In this document: positions 17,971 through 27,053 of the stretch, piece after piece | How the letters are laid out: each line of letters opens with the position of its first letter | Position numbering within the stretch: position 1 is the first letter of the stretch | Source: Rufibacter latericius | GTDB taxonomy: Bacteria; Bacteroidota; Bacteroidia; Cytophagales; Hymenobacteraceae | Reading direction: 5' to 3' | NCBI RefSeq assembly: GCF_003721515.1 | Contig: NZ_RJJD01000001.1 | Location: forward strand, 744,001 to 808,000 | Length of the DNA stretch: 64,000 nt | The notes under the pieces: generated by a model | What the model saw: the letters and a program-made list of their open reading frames with translations, nothing else | Database searches by the model: none | Told to the model about the DNA's origin: nothing | Position numbers and translations under genes: made by a program

Positions 17971-18000
17971 GCAGCAAGGGCTGCAACAGCAGAAGCGCAT
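17959..18000 (-). CDS. Poly-cysteine leader peptide MRFCCCSPCCCCC of the sulfate operon
   Basis: ATG-initiated ORF of 13 codons plus TAG, 76 bp before cysH and about 60 nt after the predicted transcription start. Eight of 13 residues are Cys, in runs of three and five, using both TGC and TGT. Such a density of the pathway's end product in a leader ORF is the hallmark of ribosome-mediated attenuation; poly-Cys upstream ORFs controlling sulfur genes are established in mycobacteria. Function here is inferred from position, composition and the overlapping hairpin. Confidence 0.8.
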   Translation of the reverse strand: MRFCCCSPCCCCC

Positions 18001-18380
18001 TCGCTTTATGTAAGATGAATAGACCATGTAGTCTTTATCTGTTTCTGACTGTTAATTAGATGACACAAAGGTAGGTACTGATTATTACAAATCAAGTTTT
18101 CCTATCAATTTAATAGGGATTATAGATTAAAAATTCAAAGGCTAGTCTGCTTCCTCTTTATGTTTTTCCCTAAAATTTGTCTGTTTCTTTAACGCTTAGT
18201 TAAAACCCAGCGTTCCCTTTAGAACCTATTTTTTTCAAAACAGGCCGAAAGCGCTGGAGTATCAGAGAGGTAACAGCATCCGGTTAGGTTTCGATTTTGG
18301 TTCGGCTGTTTCCGGCCTGTTTTCCAGAGAAAACATTTAAAGGCAATCCTTACCTTCGCAGCTTTCATACCCACATCCAC
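18001..18380. other. Spacer between the sulfate-operon promoter and the LRR-kinase
   Basis: Beyond the cys promoter no gene is seen. Two degenerate palindrome cores lie near 18226-18262 and 18312-18335. TACCTTCG at 18351-18358 could be a -7 element for the LRR-kinase gene, but no -33 partner is visible. Confidence 0.4.
18066..18096 (-). promoter_or_regulatory. Bacteroidota-type promoter of the sulfate operon
   Basis: On the minus strand, CTTG (18096-18093) is followed after exactly 19 nt by TACCTTTG (18073-18066), a full match to the -7 consensus TAnnTTTG and three of four at -33. Transcription would begin near 18059, leaving a leader that contains the poly-Cys ORF. Confidence 0.75.
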
Positions 18381-19712
18381 ATGCAAACCCTCCTACGACT
18401 AAGGGCCGGCGAACTTTCTGGCACTAAAAGGCTAAAACTATCCTGTGGCCTCACCGAGTTCCCCCTGGAGATCCTGGACTTAGCCGATACCTTAGAAGTG
18501 CTAGACCTGACCGGAAACAGGTTAACCCATCTGCCCGAAGAGTTTGCCCGATTGACCCACCTGAAAATTGCGTTCTTCTCAGACAATCCGTTCACAGAGT
18601 TCCCAGCGGTGCTTGCCCAGTGCCCGGCTTTGGAGATGATCGGGTTTAAGTCTTGTCAGATCCAATACATCGCGGAGGATGGCATTCCCCTGAATACCCG
18701 CTGGCTTATCCTCACGAACAACCAGATCACGGAACTACCGGCTTCCATCGGGAAATGCCACCGCATGCAGAAGTTCATGTTGGCCGGAAACCTCCTGACG
18801 CAACTTCCCCCGGAACTTGCTTCCTGCCAAAACCTGGAGCTGCTGCGGATCTCGGCCAACCAGATCACCCACCTGCCGGATTGGCTTTTCTCCCTGCCCC
18901 GTCTGTCGTGGCTCGCGATCTCAGGTAACCCTTGCAACCAGCATCCGCATGAAATAGAAGACTTGCCCGAGATCAGCTGGGAAGAACTGGAACTGGAAGA
19001 AGTTTTAGGCGAAGGGGCCTCGGGAGTCATTTCCCGGGCGCATTGGAACACACCTGGTGCTCACGGTGCCCCTGATCAGGTAGCGGTGAAAGTGTTCAAA
19101 GGCGAAGTGACCAGCGACGGACTGCCGCAGGACGAAATGCAGGCCTGTATGGCGGCCGGGGTTCACCCCAACCTAGTGCAGGTGCTGGGGAAACTCGCGC
19201 AGCACCCCGCTCAAAAGCAAGGCCTGGTCTTTGAACTGATTCCGGCAGGTTACCGAAATTTAGGCGGTTCGCCCAGCTTTGCCTCCTGCACCCGCGATGT
19301 CTACCCAGAAGGCACTGTTTTCACCTTACCCGAAACCCTCAGCATAGCATCAGGGATTGCGTCTGCGGCGGCACATCTGCACGCCCACGGCATCATGCAC
19401 GGTGATCTGTACGCGCACAACACGTTGGTGAACGCCACGGGGCACGCGCTGTTCGGAGACTTCGGGGCGGCTACACTCTATGACAAATCCGATGTAAAGC
19501 GCGCTAGTGAACTGGAACGTTTGGAAGTGCGGGCCTTTGGTTGTTTGCTGGAAGATTTGCTGGATCACCTTTCCGCAGAAGAGGCCCAAAAGTCAACTGT
19601 CGCTTCCCTGGTGCAATTGAAGCAGGACTGCATGAGACCAGAAGTAAAGCTTCGGCCCGATTTTACATCCATTCTGGAACGGCTAACTGACGCTGCGAAA
19701 GAGGTGCTTTGA
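18381..19712 (+). CDS. Leucine-rich-repeat protein fused to a protein kinase-like domain
   Basis: Protein of 443 aa from the ATG at 18381; upstream in-frame codons offer only weak starts. Residues ~1-195 hold six or seven LRRs of the LxxLxLxxNxLTxLP type. From about 205 a kinase fold follows: glycine loop GEGASG, VAVKVF with the ATP-binding Lys near 236, catalytic loop MHGDLYAHNTL near 338-345 (Gly replaces the Arg of HRD) and GDFGA near 358. Key catalytic Asp, Asn and DFG Asp are kept, so activity is plausible. There is no signal peptide or membrane segment, so it is probably cytoplasmic. Substrates are unknown. Confidence 0.85.
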   Translation: MQTLLRLRAGELSGTKRLKLSCGLTEFPLEILDLADTLEVLDLTGNRLTHLPEEFARLTHLKIAFFSDNPFTEFPAVLAQCPALEMIGFKSCQIQYIAEDGIPLNTRWLILTNNQITELPASIGKCHRMQKFMLAGNLLTQLPPELASCQNLELLRISANQITHLPDWLFSLPRLSWLAISGNPCNQHPHEIEDLPEISWEELELEEVLGEGASGVISRAHWNTPGAHGAPDQVAVKVFKGEVTSDGLPQDEMQACMAAGVHPNLVQVLGKLAQHPAQKQGLVFELIPAGYRNLGGSPSFASCTRDVYPEGTVFTLPETLSIASGIASAAAHLHAHGIMHGDLYAHNTLVNATGHALFGDFGAATLYDKSDVKRASELERLEVRAFGCLLEDLLDHLSAEEAQKSTVASLVQLKQDCMRPEVKLRPDFTSILERLTDAAKEVL

Positions 19713-19753
19713 GAAAAGATATGGATACAGGTAAAAGTCCGCAAGAAGGTTTT

Positions 19754-19791
19754 CGTTTATAGGTTGATTTTCAGGAAACAGGCCTAAAACG
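19754..19791. repeat. Interspersed palindrome after the LRR-kinase gene
   Basis: CGTTTATAGGTTGATTTTC / GAAACAGGCCTAAAACG: conserved core with partly matched outer stem, 42 bp after the stop codon. Confidence 0.6.
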
Positions 19792-19897
19792 GGTGGCTTC
19801 TACGGTGGGTATGAAAAATTAGGAAACCTCTATACCTCTAATACGGTACATGTAACCTTAGACATCCACTGGCTATCCACCTATCCGTATAAACCGT

Positions 19898-21679
19898 ATG
19901 GCGAAACATACCTATGACATGGGGCTGATTGGCAATTGCGCCTACCTTGCCCTCGTTCACAAAGACACCAACATTGAATGGCTCTGTTGGCCTCGTTTTG
20001 ACAGCAGCTTTGTATTTGGCCCTCTCATGGACCGGGAAAAAGGCGGCGAGTTTTCCCTCAAGCCCGATGCCGAGGACTTCACCTCGCACCAATACTATGT
20101 GGAGAACACCAACATCCTGTGCACCGAGATCACCAGCCCCGAGGGTTCTTACCGCGTCACTGATTTCGCGCCCCGTTTCCGGCAGCACCAGCGGTACTAC
20201 AAACCTTTGATGCTCATCAGAAAGGTAGAGCCGCTGTCTGGCTCGCCGCGCATCAAAGCCACCTGTCGGCCCGTGGGCAATTACGGCCAACTGGAACTCA
20301 AGCGCCGCCGCAGCAGCAACCATATCGCCTTCTTGGGTCTGGACGAGGAAGTAAGGCTTACTACCAATGCCTCCTTGAGCTACATCCTGGAAGACCAGTT
20401 CTTTGTCTTGAACGAGACCTTGTACTTTGTCATTACCTACGGAGCACCGCTGGAAGCCAACCTGGAAAGCACCTCTGAGGAATTCCTGCGCCAGACCACC
20501 CGCTACTGGCGCATGTGGGTGAAGAACACCAGCATCAGCAACTTCTTCCAGGAGCAGGTGATCCGGAGTGCCTTGGCCCTCAAAATCCATCAGTACGAAG
20601 ACACCGGCGCCATCATCGCCTCGCCTACAACCAGCTTGCCCGAGCACCCCGGCAGCGGCCGCAACTGGGATTACCGTTTCTGCTGGATGCGCGATACCTA
20701 CTATATCCTTAATGCCTTCAACAACATCGGGCACTTTGAGGAGATGGAGCGCTATTTCCACTTCATCGCCAACATCACCGCCAAAGACACCCAGCGCTAC
20801 CAGCCGCTGTACTCCATCAGCGCCCAAAGCAAGCTCACCGAGATTGAACTGGAACTGGACGGCTACCTGGGCAACAAACCGGTGCGCATTGGCAACGACG
20901 CGTACACGCACATCCAGAACGATGTCTACGGCCAGATTCTGGTAGCCCTGCTCCCGCTCTACATTGACCGCCGTTTCAATGACGCCGAGCGGATTGAGTC
21001 GCAGAAACTCATCTACAAGACGTTGGAGAAAATCAAGCAGACCCTCCACGAGCCCGATGCCGGTCTTTGGGAGTTCCGCGATTTTGCGCAATACCATTGC
21101 TACACCTACCTGTTCCACTGGGCGGGTGCCTCGGCGGCCCGGAGCGCCGCCAATTACATGGGCGATGCAGAGCTCGCCAAAGTGGCCACCCAGCTCAGAG
21201 AGGAAGCAGCCGCCAAAATTGAGGAGTGCTTTGACGCGGAGCGCGGCGTGTACACCCAGGCCATAGGCAAACACCACCTGGATGCCAGTACGCTGCAGCT
21301 CATCATGATGCACTACATTGATCCGGCCTCTGAGCGCGCCAAAACGCACTTAGCCGAGATGGAGAAAGAACTCAAAACCCCGGAAGGCCTCTTCTACCGC
21401 TACAAACACGCTGATGACTTCGGGGTGCCGCAAAGCACGTTTCTCATCTGCGCTTTCTGGTACATTGAAGCCCTTGCCTGCGTAGGTCGCCTGGACGAAG
21501 CAGTGGCCGAGTTCGAGAACATCCTCAAGTACACGAACCACCTGGGACTGCTCAGCGAAGACGTAGACTCCAAGGACGGAAGCCAGTGGGGCAACTTCCC
21601 GCAGGCTTACAGCCACGTGGGTCTGCTCAACGCCGCTTACCGCATCTCCAAACGCTTGGATAGACCGCCGTTTTTATAG
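19898..21679 (+). CDS. Glycoside hydrolase family 15 protein (trehalase/glucoamylase type)
   Basis: Cytoplasmic protein of 593 aa without signal peptide. The N-terminal ~200 residues form the beta-sandwich that precedes the (alpha/alpha)6 barrel. The hallmark TTSLPEHPGSGRNWDYRFCWMRD spans 244-266, and a second conserved Glu region is near the C-terminus. GH15 enzymes of this architecture include trehalases as well as glucoamylases and glucodextranases. Convergence with a trehalose synthase/phosphatase fusion, and no starch genes nearby, favours trehalose turnover. A 503-aa antisense ORF covering it is a shadow. Confidence 0.9.
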   Translation: MAKHTYDMGLIGNCAYLALVHKDTNIEWLCWPRFDSSFVFGPLMDREKGGEFSLKPDAEDFTSHQYYVENTNILCTEITSPEGSYRVTDFAPRFRQHQRYYKPLMLIRKVEPLSGSPRIKATCRPVGNYGQLELKRRRSSNHIAFLGLDEEVRLTTNASLSYILEDQFFVLNETLYFVITYGAPLEANLESTSEEFLRQTTRYWRMWVKNTSISNFFQEQVIRSALALKIHQYEDTGAIIASPTTSLPEHPGSGRNWDYRFCWMRDTYYILNAFNNIGHFEEMERYFHFIANITAKDTQRYQPLYSISAQSKLTEIELELDGYLGNKPVRIGNDAYTHIQNDVYGQILVALLPLYIDRRFNDAERIESQKLIYKTLEKIKQTLHEPDAGLWEFRDFAQYHCYTYLFHWAGASAARSAANYMGDAELAKVATQLREEAAAKIEECFDAERGVYTQAIGKHHLDASTLQLIMMHYIDPASERAKTHLAEMEKELKTPEGLFYRYKHADDFGVPQSTFLICAFWYIEALACVGRLDEAVAEFENILKYTNHLGLLSEDVDSKDGSQWGNFPQAYSHVGLLNAAYRISKRLDRPPFL

Positions 21680-21695
21680 AAAATCGGAGTACTGC

Positions 21696-21737
21696 AAAAC
21701 AGAGAAGGCCCGCCATTTGGCGGGCCTTCTCTGTTTT
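21696..21737. terminator. Bidirectional terminator between GH15 gene and otsAB
   Basis: A 19-bp perfect stem, AAAACAGAGAAGGCCCGCC with its complement, around a 4-nt loop (ATTT), with A/T runs at both feet. Confidence 0.95.
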
Positions 21738-21825
21738 AAACTGATTTCAGGAAAACGAGGCCAAAACCGGAGGGGCTTGCAACCCTAACAATCAGCAATT
21801 AACAATTATCTACCAACCCCAACCC

Positions 21826-23997
21826 TCAACAAAGAGATTTCAGCAGTTTCCGGACTTCTTTGGAATTACCCAGATTGAAGCGGGCCAGTGAGCGTTCGCT
21901 GCCTACTTTGATGGTGAACGCGTCTTCGGGCATCACCCGGAACATGTCTTCATCGGTGCGGTCATCGCCAATGGAGAGGACGAAGTCATGCGGGTGTTGC
22001 TCAAGCCAGCGGGTACTGCCTATGCCTTTGTTCACCTCTACGTTTTTCACTTCTACGATTTTGTCGCCCTCCATAACCTGCAGGTTGATGTTGGCGGCCA
22101 TAAACAAGAGGTAATTGCTGAGTTCCCGGGCCCTAAGTTCGGCCAAGGCGCGGTCTACTTTACGGTAATGCCACACCAGGGAGAAGTCTTTTTCCTCGAT
22201 GAAGGAACCCGGAGTGCGACTGACGTGCAATTCCAGGATGGGCCTTACCTCGGCTTTCCAGGAATCAGACAGAGTTTGGAACATTTCCCATTCTCCGCTC
22301 CGCTCCCTGAACCAGACTCCGTGCTCGGCAATGAAATCAACAGGCAGGTGCCCCAACCACTTCTGCAGGGTGTTGCGGTCGCGGCCGCTTACAATGACAA
22401 CGCGGTTTTTAGGATCCTGGGTAAGACATTCCAAGGTGGAGATCAATTCTTTGTCAGGAAAAGCGTTCTGGGGGTTCTTGGTGAAAGACGTGAGGGTGCC
22501 GTCATAATCCAGGAACAGCAACCGCTGCTGGGCCTGCCGGAAACTGTTTACCAACTGCTCACATTCCTCAGTAGACAGGTACTGGGTGGCCATGGCTTCT
22601 TGCTTCCCTTTGATATAGTCCAGTCGGTTCATGAAAATCTTTACCCAGTGATGGATGTTGTAGCGCCGCACGATGTCCTGCATGTGTTCCATCCGGGTGG
22701 TCTGTTCCTCCTCGGGCATGGTAAGGGCAGCGTTGATAGCCTGCACCAGTTGACCCAGATCATTGGGATTAATAAGCAGGGCATCGGCTAACTCCCGCGA
22801 AGCTCCGGCCATCTCGCTCAGCACCAATACTCCTTTCTTATCCAATTTACTGGCAATGAATTCTTTGCACACCAGATTCATACCGTCGCGCATGGGCGTT
22901 ACCAGTGCGACATCAGCGATGGAGTACAGCGCAGAGAGTTCTTCAATGCGAAAAGAGCGGTAAAAATACTGGATGGGGTTCCAGGTGATGGTGCGGTATG
23001 AGCTGTTGATGCGGCCCACCAACTCGTCAATGGTTTCTTTCAGCTGACGGTACGTTTCCACCTGGTCGCGTGAGGGCACCACCAGCATGAAAAGGGTCAC
23101 CTGGCCCTGGAATTGGGGGAATTCTTTCAAAAACAGCTCAAAAGCCTGCAGGCGCTGAGGAATACCCTTGGAGTAGTCCAGCCGGTCAATAGACAGGATG
23201 ATCTTCTGCTCCTGCAGGGCCTCACGATACTCCTGTATCTTGCTTTTGGTTTCCTCAGAGGCTGCCAGCGAGGCATATTTCTCGTCATCGATCCCCATGG
23301 GGAAGGCGTCTACCATGATGCTTCGGTACCCGTTGTCAATCAATCCCTGCGAGGTGTTCAGGCCCACGATCCGGCTTACGGAGGAAAGGAAATGGCGGGC
23401 ATCGTCATAGGTGTGGAACCCGATGAGGTCGGCACCCAGCATGCCTTTCAGGAGTTGCTCCCGCCAGGGCAGCAACCGGAAGATCTCGTAAGACGGAAAC
23501 GGAATGTGCTGGAAAAACCCGATGGTACTTTGGGGCATTGCCTCTCTGATGAGGTTGGGCAGCAGCAGCAGTTGGTAATCATGTACCCAGATGGTATCGC
23601 CGGGCTGGGCCTGCTCCATGACCGCGCGGCAGAACTTCTCGTTCACCTGCAGATAGGCTTCCCAGAAAGTGTCTTCATACACGGCGTACTGGTTGAAATA
23701 ATGAAAGGTAGGCCACAGGGTTTCGTTGCTGAAGCCCTCGTAGAAGTCCCTGATTTCGGTTTCGGTGAGGAAGACGGGCTGCATGCTTTGCTCGGCCAGG
23801 TCTTTGGTCACCTGCTGCTGTTCGGCTTCGTCGGTGAAGAAGGTGCCGGGCCAGCCAATCCAGATGTTGTCGTCTTGTTTATAGATAGAACCCAATCCGG
23901 TAGCCAGGCCGCCCTCGCTGGACTCATAGGTGAGTCCGTTGTCGGTGCGCTGCACCTTGATAGGCAACCGGTTAGAGATAATGATGGTCTTTGGCAT
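21826..23997 (-). CDS. otsAB: Bifunctional trehalose-6-phosphate synthase/phosphatase
   Basis: Makes trehalose from UDP-glucose and glucose 6-phosphate in two steps in one 723-aa chain. The GT20 domain (1-~465) starts IIISNRLPI with SEGGLATGL as the N-terminal glycine loop. Other synthase motifs are [14 protein letters not shown] and [16 protein letters not shown]. From ~490 a HAD phosphatase domain follows, with [11 protein letters not shown] near 494-504 carrying the nucleophilic Asp and acid-base Asp, and [10 protein letters not shown] near the C-terminus. Fused OtsA-OtsB is common in Bacteroidota. The divergent neighbour is an MscS channel. Confidence 0.95.
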   Translation of the reverse strand: MPKTIIISNRLPIKVQRTDNGLTYESSEGGLATGLGSIYKQDDNIWIGWPGTFFTDEAEQQQVTKDLAEQSMQPVFLTETEIRDFYEGFSNETLWPTFHYFNQYAVYEDTFWEAYLQVNEKFCRAVMEQAQPGDTIWVHDYQLLLLPNLIREAMPQSTIGFFQHIPFPSYEIFRLLPWREQLLKGMLGADLIGFHTYDDARHFLSSVSRIVGLNTSQGLIDNGYRSIMVDAFPMGIDDEKYASLAASEETKSKIQEYREALQEQKIILSIDRLDYSKGIPQRLQAFELFLKEFPQFQGQVTLFMLVVPSRDQVETYRQLKETIDELVGRINSSYRTITWNPIQYFYRSFRIEELSALYSIADVALVTPMRDGMNLVCKEFIASKLDKKGVLVLSEMAGASRELADALLINPNDLGQLVQAINAALTMPEEEQTTRMEHMQDIVRRYNIHHWVKIFMNRLDYIKGKQEAMATQYLSTEECEQLVNSFRQAQQRLLFLDYDGTLTSFTKNPQNAFPDKELISTLECLTQDPKNRVVIVSGRDRNTLQKWLGHLPVDFIAEHGVWFRERSGEWEMFQTLSDSWKAEVRPILELHVSRTPGSFIEEKDFSLVWHYRKVDRALAELRARELSNYLLFMAANINLQVMEGDKIVEVKNVEVNKGIGSTRWLEQHPHDFVLSIGDDRTDEDMFRVMPEDAFTIKVGSERSLARFNLGNSKEVRKLLKSLC

Positions 23998-24229
23998 AAG
24001 AAGATATTTAAAGTAACAGGCCGGTGGCTGCCCTGTTTTGGGAAAGGCCTTCGGCGTGATCCGCAGAAAAAAAACGCGGTGCTCTATTTACTCCCTTTTT
24101 CCGGCCGGGGTTAAGACAAAACCAAAAAGTACTATCGCTGAGGGGTAGCAGACTTGGCGCTGGAAAGAACCAAAAGCAACCTTTCGTTCTGGAAACGGGT
24201 ATGGAGGAACTTGCCTTTGCCTTACTTTT

Positions 24230-25357
24230 ATGAATTTGCTTAATGAATTGCTGGATGACCTCACGCATGTAGTCCAGGACCACCTCCCGCTGATTCTGCA
24301 GGGTGCGGGGGTAATTACCGGCGGACTCCTGGCGGGCGGCTTCGCGAAGTGGCTTCTGTTCAGGTTCTTGGCAGCCTACAACCAACGTTTCCCCAGGTTC
24401 TGGATTGCCGGCACCCTGAAACACCTAGACCGCCCTCTCTTCTATTTCCTTCCCTTACTGGTTTTGTCCACGGTACTGCCCCTGGTGCCCTTAAGGGCCG
24501 ATGCCCATGAGGTTTTCCGCCGGATCGTGGAGATTGCTCTTACCTGCGCTTTCGCCTGGACCTTGATAGGCTGCGTGTACGTGGTTCAGTACAGAATCCG
24601 TCATAAGTACCAACTGGACAAAGCCGACAACCTCAAGGAGCGGAAACTTTATACTCAGCTCCAGTTCGTGAAGAAAGTGGTGATCATCACCATCGTCTTC
24701 TTCACCATCTGCCTGATTTTGATGAGCTTCCCTACGGTTCGGAAAATAGGTACCGGCTTGGTCACTTCCGCTGGTATTGCCGGGGTGATTCTGGGTTTCG
24801 CGGCGCAGCGCTCTCTGGGAAACCTGTTGGCTGGTTTCCAGATTGCCTTTACCCAACCCATCAGGATAGACGATGTGTTGGTGGTGGAGAATGAATGGGG
24901 TAAGGTGGAGGAAATCACGCTTACGTACGTGGTGCTGCGTATCTGGGACCAGCGGCGCCTCATTCTCCCTTTGAACTATTTTATTGAAAAACCCTTCCAA
25001 AACTGGAGCCGCACCACCGTGGAATTGCTGGGCACCGTGTTTATCTATTTAGACTACTCGGCTCCGCTGGAGGAAATCCGGAAGGAACTCACCCGAATCC
25101 TGCCCCAAAACCACCTTTGGGACGGCCGCGTAGGCATTCTGCAAGTCACCGATTTCAAGGAACGCACCATGGAGGTAAGGATTCTGGTAAGCGCCAGTGA
25201 TTCTGCCAGTGCCTTTGACCTGCGCTGCTGGGTGCGGGAAAAGATGGTCACCTTTATCCAACAGAATTACCCCGAGAGTTTACCCGTCACCCGCACCGCC
25301 GGCACCGGGGAAAGCTCCAAACCTCCGTTTGTTCCCATGGAGGAAGCCACGCAGTAA
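24230..25357 (+). CDS. MscS-family mechanosensitive channel
   Basis: Inner-membrane protein of 375 aa with three or four N-terminal hydrophobic segments, a pore-lining helix near 178-205 (GLVTSAGIAGVILGFAAQRSLGNLLAGFQIAF) and a soluble beta/alpha domain (DDVLVVENEWGKVEEITLTYVVLR) typical of MscS. It would release solutes on hypo-osmotic shock. Its place beside trehalose synthesis and breakdown genes suggests a shared osmoprotection theme, though it is divergent from otsAB and not cotranscribed with it. Confidence 0.92.
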   Translation: MNLLNELLDDLTHVVQDHLPLILQGAGVITGGLLAGGFAKWLLFRFLAAYNQRFPRFWIAGTLKHLDRPLFYFLPLLVLSTVLPLVPLRADAHEVFRRIVEIALTCAFAWTLIGCVYVVQYRIRHKYQLDKADNLKERKLYTQLQFVKKVVIITIVFFTICLILMSFPTVRKIGTGLVTSAGIAGVILGFAAQRSLGNLLAGFQIAFTQPIRIDDVLVVENEWGKVEEITLTYVVLRIWDQRRLILPLNYFIEKPFQNWSRTTVELLGTVFIYLDYSAPLEEIRKELTRILPQNHLWDGRVGILQVTDFKERTMEVRILVSASDSASAFDLRCWVREKMVTFIQQNYPESLPVTRTAGTGESSKPPFVPMEEATQ

Positions 25358-25368
25358 AGGCCTAAGTG

Positions 25369-25418
25369 ATTTTCCGTTTAGGGCCTATTTTCTTCAAAAC
25401 AGGCCCTAAACGGAAAAT
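25369..25418. terminator. Interspersed palindrome/terminator between mscS and rtcB
   Basis: ATTTTCCGTTTAGGGCCT... pairs with its complement over 23 bp with one mismatch and a 4-nt loop (CTTC). It lies between convergent genes with T-rich flanks. Confidence 0.85.
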
Positions 25419-25450
25419 TTTGTTTCATTTCAGAGAAGGTCTCCGAATTA

Positions 25451-26674
25451 TCAATCTTTGTACGGGTCATACACATCCTCCCCCGCCATGGCAACGCCCA
25501 AAGGTTTAAGGGTATGCAAAACCTTGATGGTGTTTCCCTGGTACTTCAGGACGTCTTCCAGCTTCTTGTAGGCCTCAGGTGCTTCATCGGCTCCGGCACC
25601 CCGCAGTTCTATGCCTTTGCTTTTCATGCGCTGCTGCACGGCCTCAAAATCTACCAGACCCGGAGAAACCACCGTTTTGCGTTTCACGCCTTTCTTATCC
25701 CTGATCCATTTGGTTTTCCCGGCAGCGGCCCGGCGGCTGAGCAAACGACCCGCCCCGTGTACGGTAGAATACAACCCCCTGATGGAAAGCTCACTCTCCA
25801 CCCCTTCAATGATCACGGAGTTATCAAACATATTGGCGCCAATAAAGCCTTTCTGGCCTGGAAACGCGGGTGTACAGCCTTTGCGCACTACCCAATAATT
25901 CTCTCCCTGGTGCTTTTCAAACCACGCGAAGTTGTGGTGGTTGTGGATGACCTCAGTGGCTTTTCCGCCCAGGATCTCCAGCACTTTCTCCACTACCACA
26001 TCGCGGCCCGCGTAGGCGTACTCGCCCGCCAAAGACATAGCCGCGATGTAGTCTTGGCCCAGCTCAGAGTCGATGTCAAACAGGATGGGCGGCGCATCCA
26101 TAGAGCCTTCCTTGGCTTTATCGAAGAAACTCAAGCCTTGACTCAGCGCGATGAACCCCGAAGCCGTTTTATGCCCGAACCCTCTGGACCCGAAGTGCAC
26201 GCCTACCCACAGATACCCTTTCTCGTCTTCAAACAAATCAATAAAGTGGTTGCCGCTACCCACGGTGCCCAGCTGTTCGGTGGCTACTTTACGCAACTCT
26301 CGCTGCGGCTTGAACTCGGCTTTCTTGATGTGCTCCAACACCGGATGGTCAATGCGCTTGGGATTAGGCCGCCCCACGCCAAACCCAATGGTTTTCACTA
26401 TTTCATCCATGATGCGGGAGACGTTCACATCAGAAGCCATGATGTCGGTGCGCACGGCTTTGTTTCCGCAACCAATGTCAAAGCCAACGCCAGACAACGA
26501 AACCTTGTTTTTGTAGGCCACAGCTCCGCCGATAGGGTGCGCGTAGCCGTAGTGGGCATCGGCGGTGAGTACGCCAATGTCTTCTTCGCTCACGCAGCGT
26601 TTTAACTGATCAATAGCGCTCTGGTCAATGATCTCTTCTCCAAAAACAGTGATGTTGTCTTGCACAATAGCCAT
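25451..26674 (-). CDS. rtcB: RtcB-family RNA 3'-phosphate/5'-OH ligase
   Basis: RNA repair or splicing ligase of 407 aa, GTP- and Mn-dependent. Metal and catalytic motifs are GVGFDIGCGNK (C69), GTVGSGNHF (136-144), H160 in VHFGSRGFGH, and STVHGAGR with guanylated H306. No archease or RtcA gene lies beside it and the usual RtcR activator is absent, so induction conditions cannot be inferred. Length is typical for the shorter bacterial clade. Confidence 0.93.
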   Translation of the reverse strand: MAIVQDNITVFGEEIIDQSAIDQLKRCVSEEDIGVLTADAHYGYAHPIGGAVAYKNKVSLSGVGFDIGCGNKAVRTDIMASDVNVSRIMDEIVKTIGFGVGRPNPKRIDHPVLEHIKKAEFKPQRELRKVATEQLGTVGSGNHFIDLFEDEKGYLWVGVHFGSRGFGHKTASGFIALSQGLSFFDKAKEGSMDAPPILFDIDSELGQDYIAAMSLAGEYAYAGRDVVVEKVLEILGGKATEVIHNHHNFAWFEKHQGENYWVVRKGCTPAFPGQKGFIGANMFDNSVIIEGVESELSIRGLYSTVHGAGRLLSRRAAAGKTKWIRDKKGVKRKTVVSPGLVDFEAVQQRMKSKGIELRGAGADEAPEAYKKLEDVLKYQGNTIKVLHTLKPLGVAMAGEDVYDPYKD

Positions 26675-26766
26675 GGTCCTACAAATTGGTGGTACAGGCT
26701 ATACGTGAAAAGGGCATTGCGTTTTTTACCTGTTTTCAGGAAAGAGAGTAAATAAAGGCAGGTCTG

Positions 26767-26955
26767 TTATAATGCTTTAAATATGAAGTAGAGACCGGAT
26801 ACAATGCCCATCAATCCAGCAGAAATCAGTTGAACATTTGATTTTGTGAACTGAGCCCTGGTCTCCTTTTCATTCGAATGCCAAATCAACATCAATATAA
26901 TTCCAGCAATCCCGAGGATTAGTCCCCAAATGAAGCTTTCCCATTCTATGTTCAT
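26767..26955 (-). CDS. Small two-helix membrane protein, unknown
   Basis: A 62-aa protein from the ATG at 26955 (a TTG at 26985 would add ten Lys-rich residues). Two hydrophobic segments (about 8-27 and 42-61) flank a polar loop HSNEKETRAQFTKSN. It lies downstream of rtcB on the other side of an 82-bp gap and upstream of a terminator serving the Tricorn gene. I recognise no family. Coding is likely but not certain. Confidence 0.55.
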   Translation of the reverse strand: MNIEWESFIWGLILGIAGIILMLIWHSNEKETRAQFTKSNVQLISAGLMGIVSGLYFIFKAL

Positions 26956-27001
26956 CTTCTTCCCTTTCCAGGCTTTTTTCTCCAAAATAGCTTAAAAACA
27001 A

Positions 27002-27029
27002 AGAAGCCCCACCAAAAGGCGGGGCTTCT
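27002..27029 (-). terminator. Terminator of the Tricorn-like protease gene
   Basis: AGAAGCCCC-A-CC / GG-C-GGGGCTTCT stem with one mismatch and AAAA loop; on the minus strand it is followed by TGTTTTTAAG, 24 bp past the stop codon at 27054. Confidence 0.85.
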
Positions 27030-27053
27030 GATTATTCATGTATTCCGGAAGGA

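Noticed and set aside
19838-21349. 503-aa minus-strand ORF
   Set aside because: It is entirely antisense to the GH15 gene, whose motifs are clear; it arises from codon bias of the GC-rich coding strand.
23113-24114. 333-aa plus-strand ORF
   Set aside because: Antisense to otsAB and its upstream spacer; no start or family support.
25514-26605. 363-aa plus-strand ORF
   Set aside because: Antisense to rtcB, which has all catalytic motifs.
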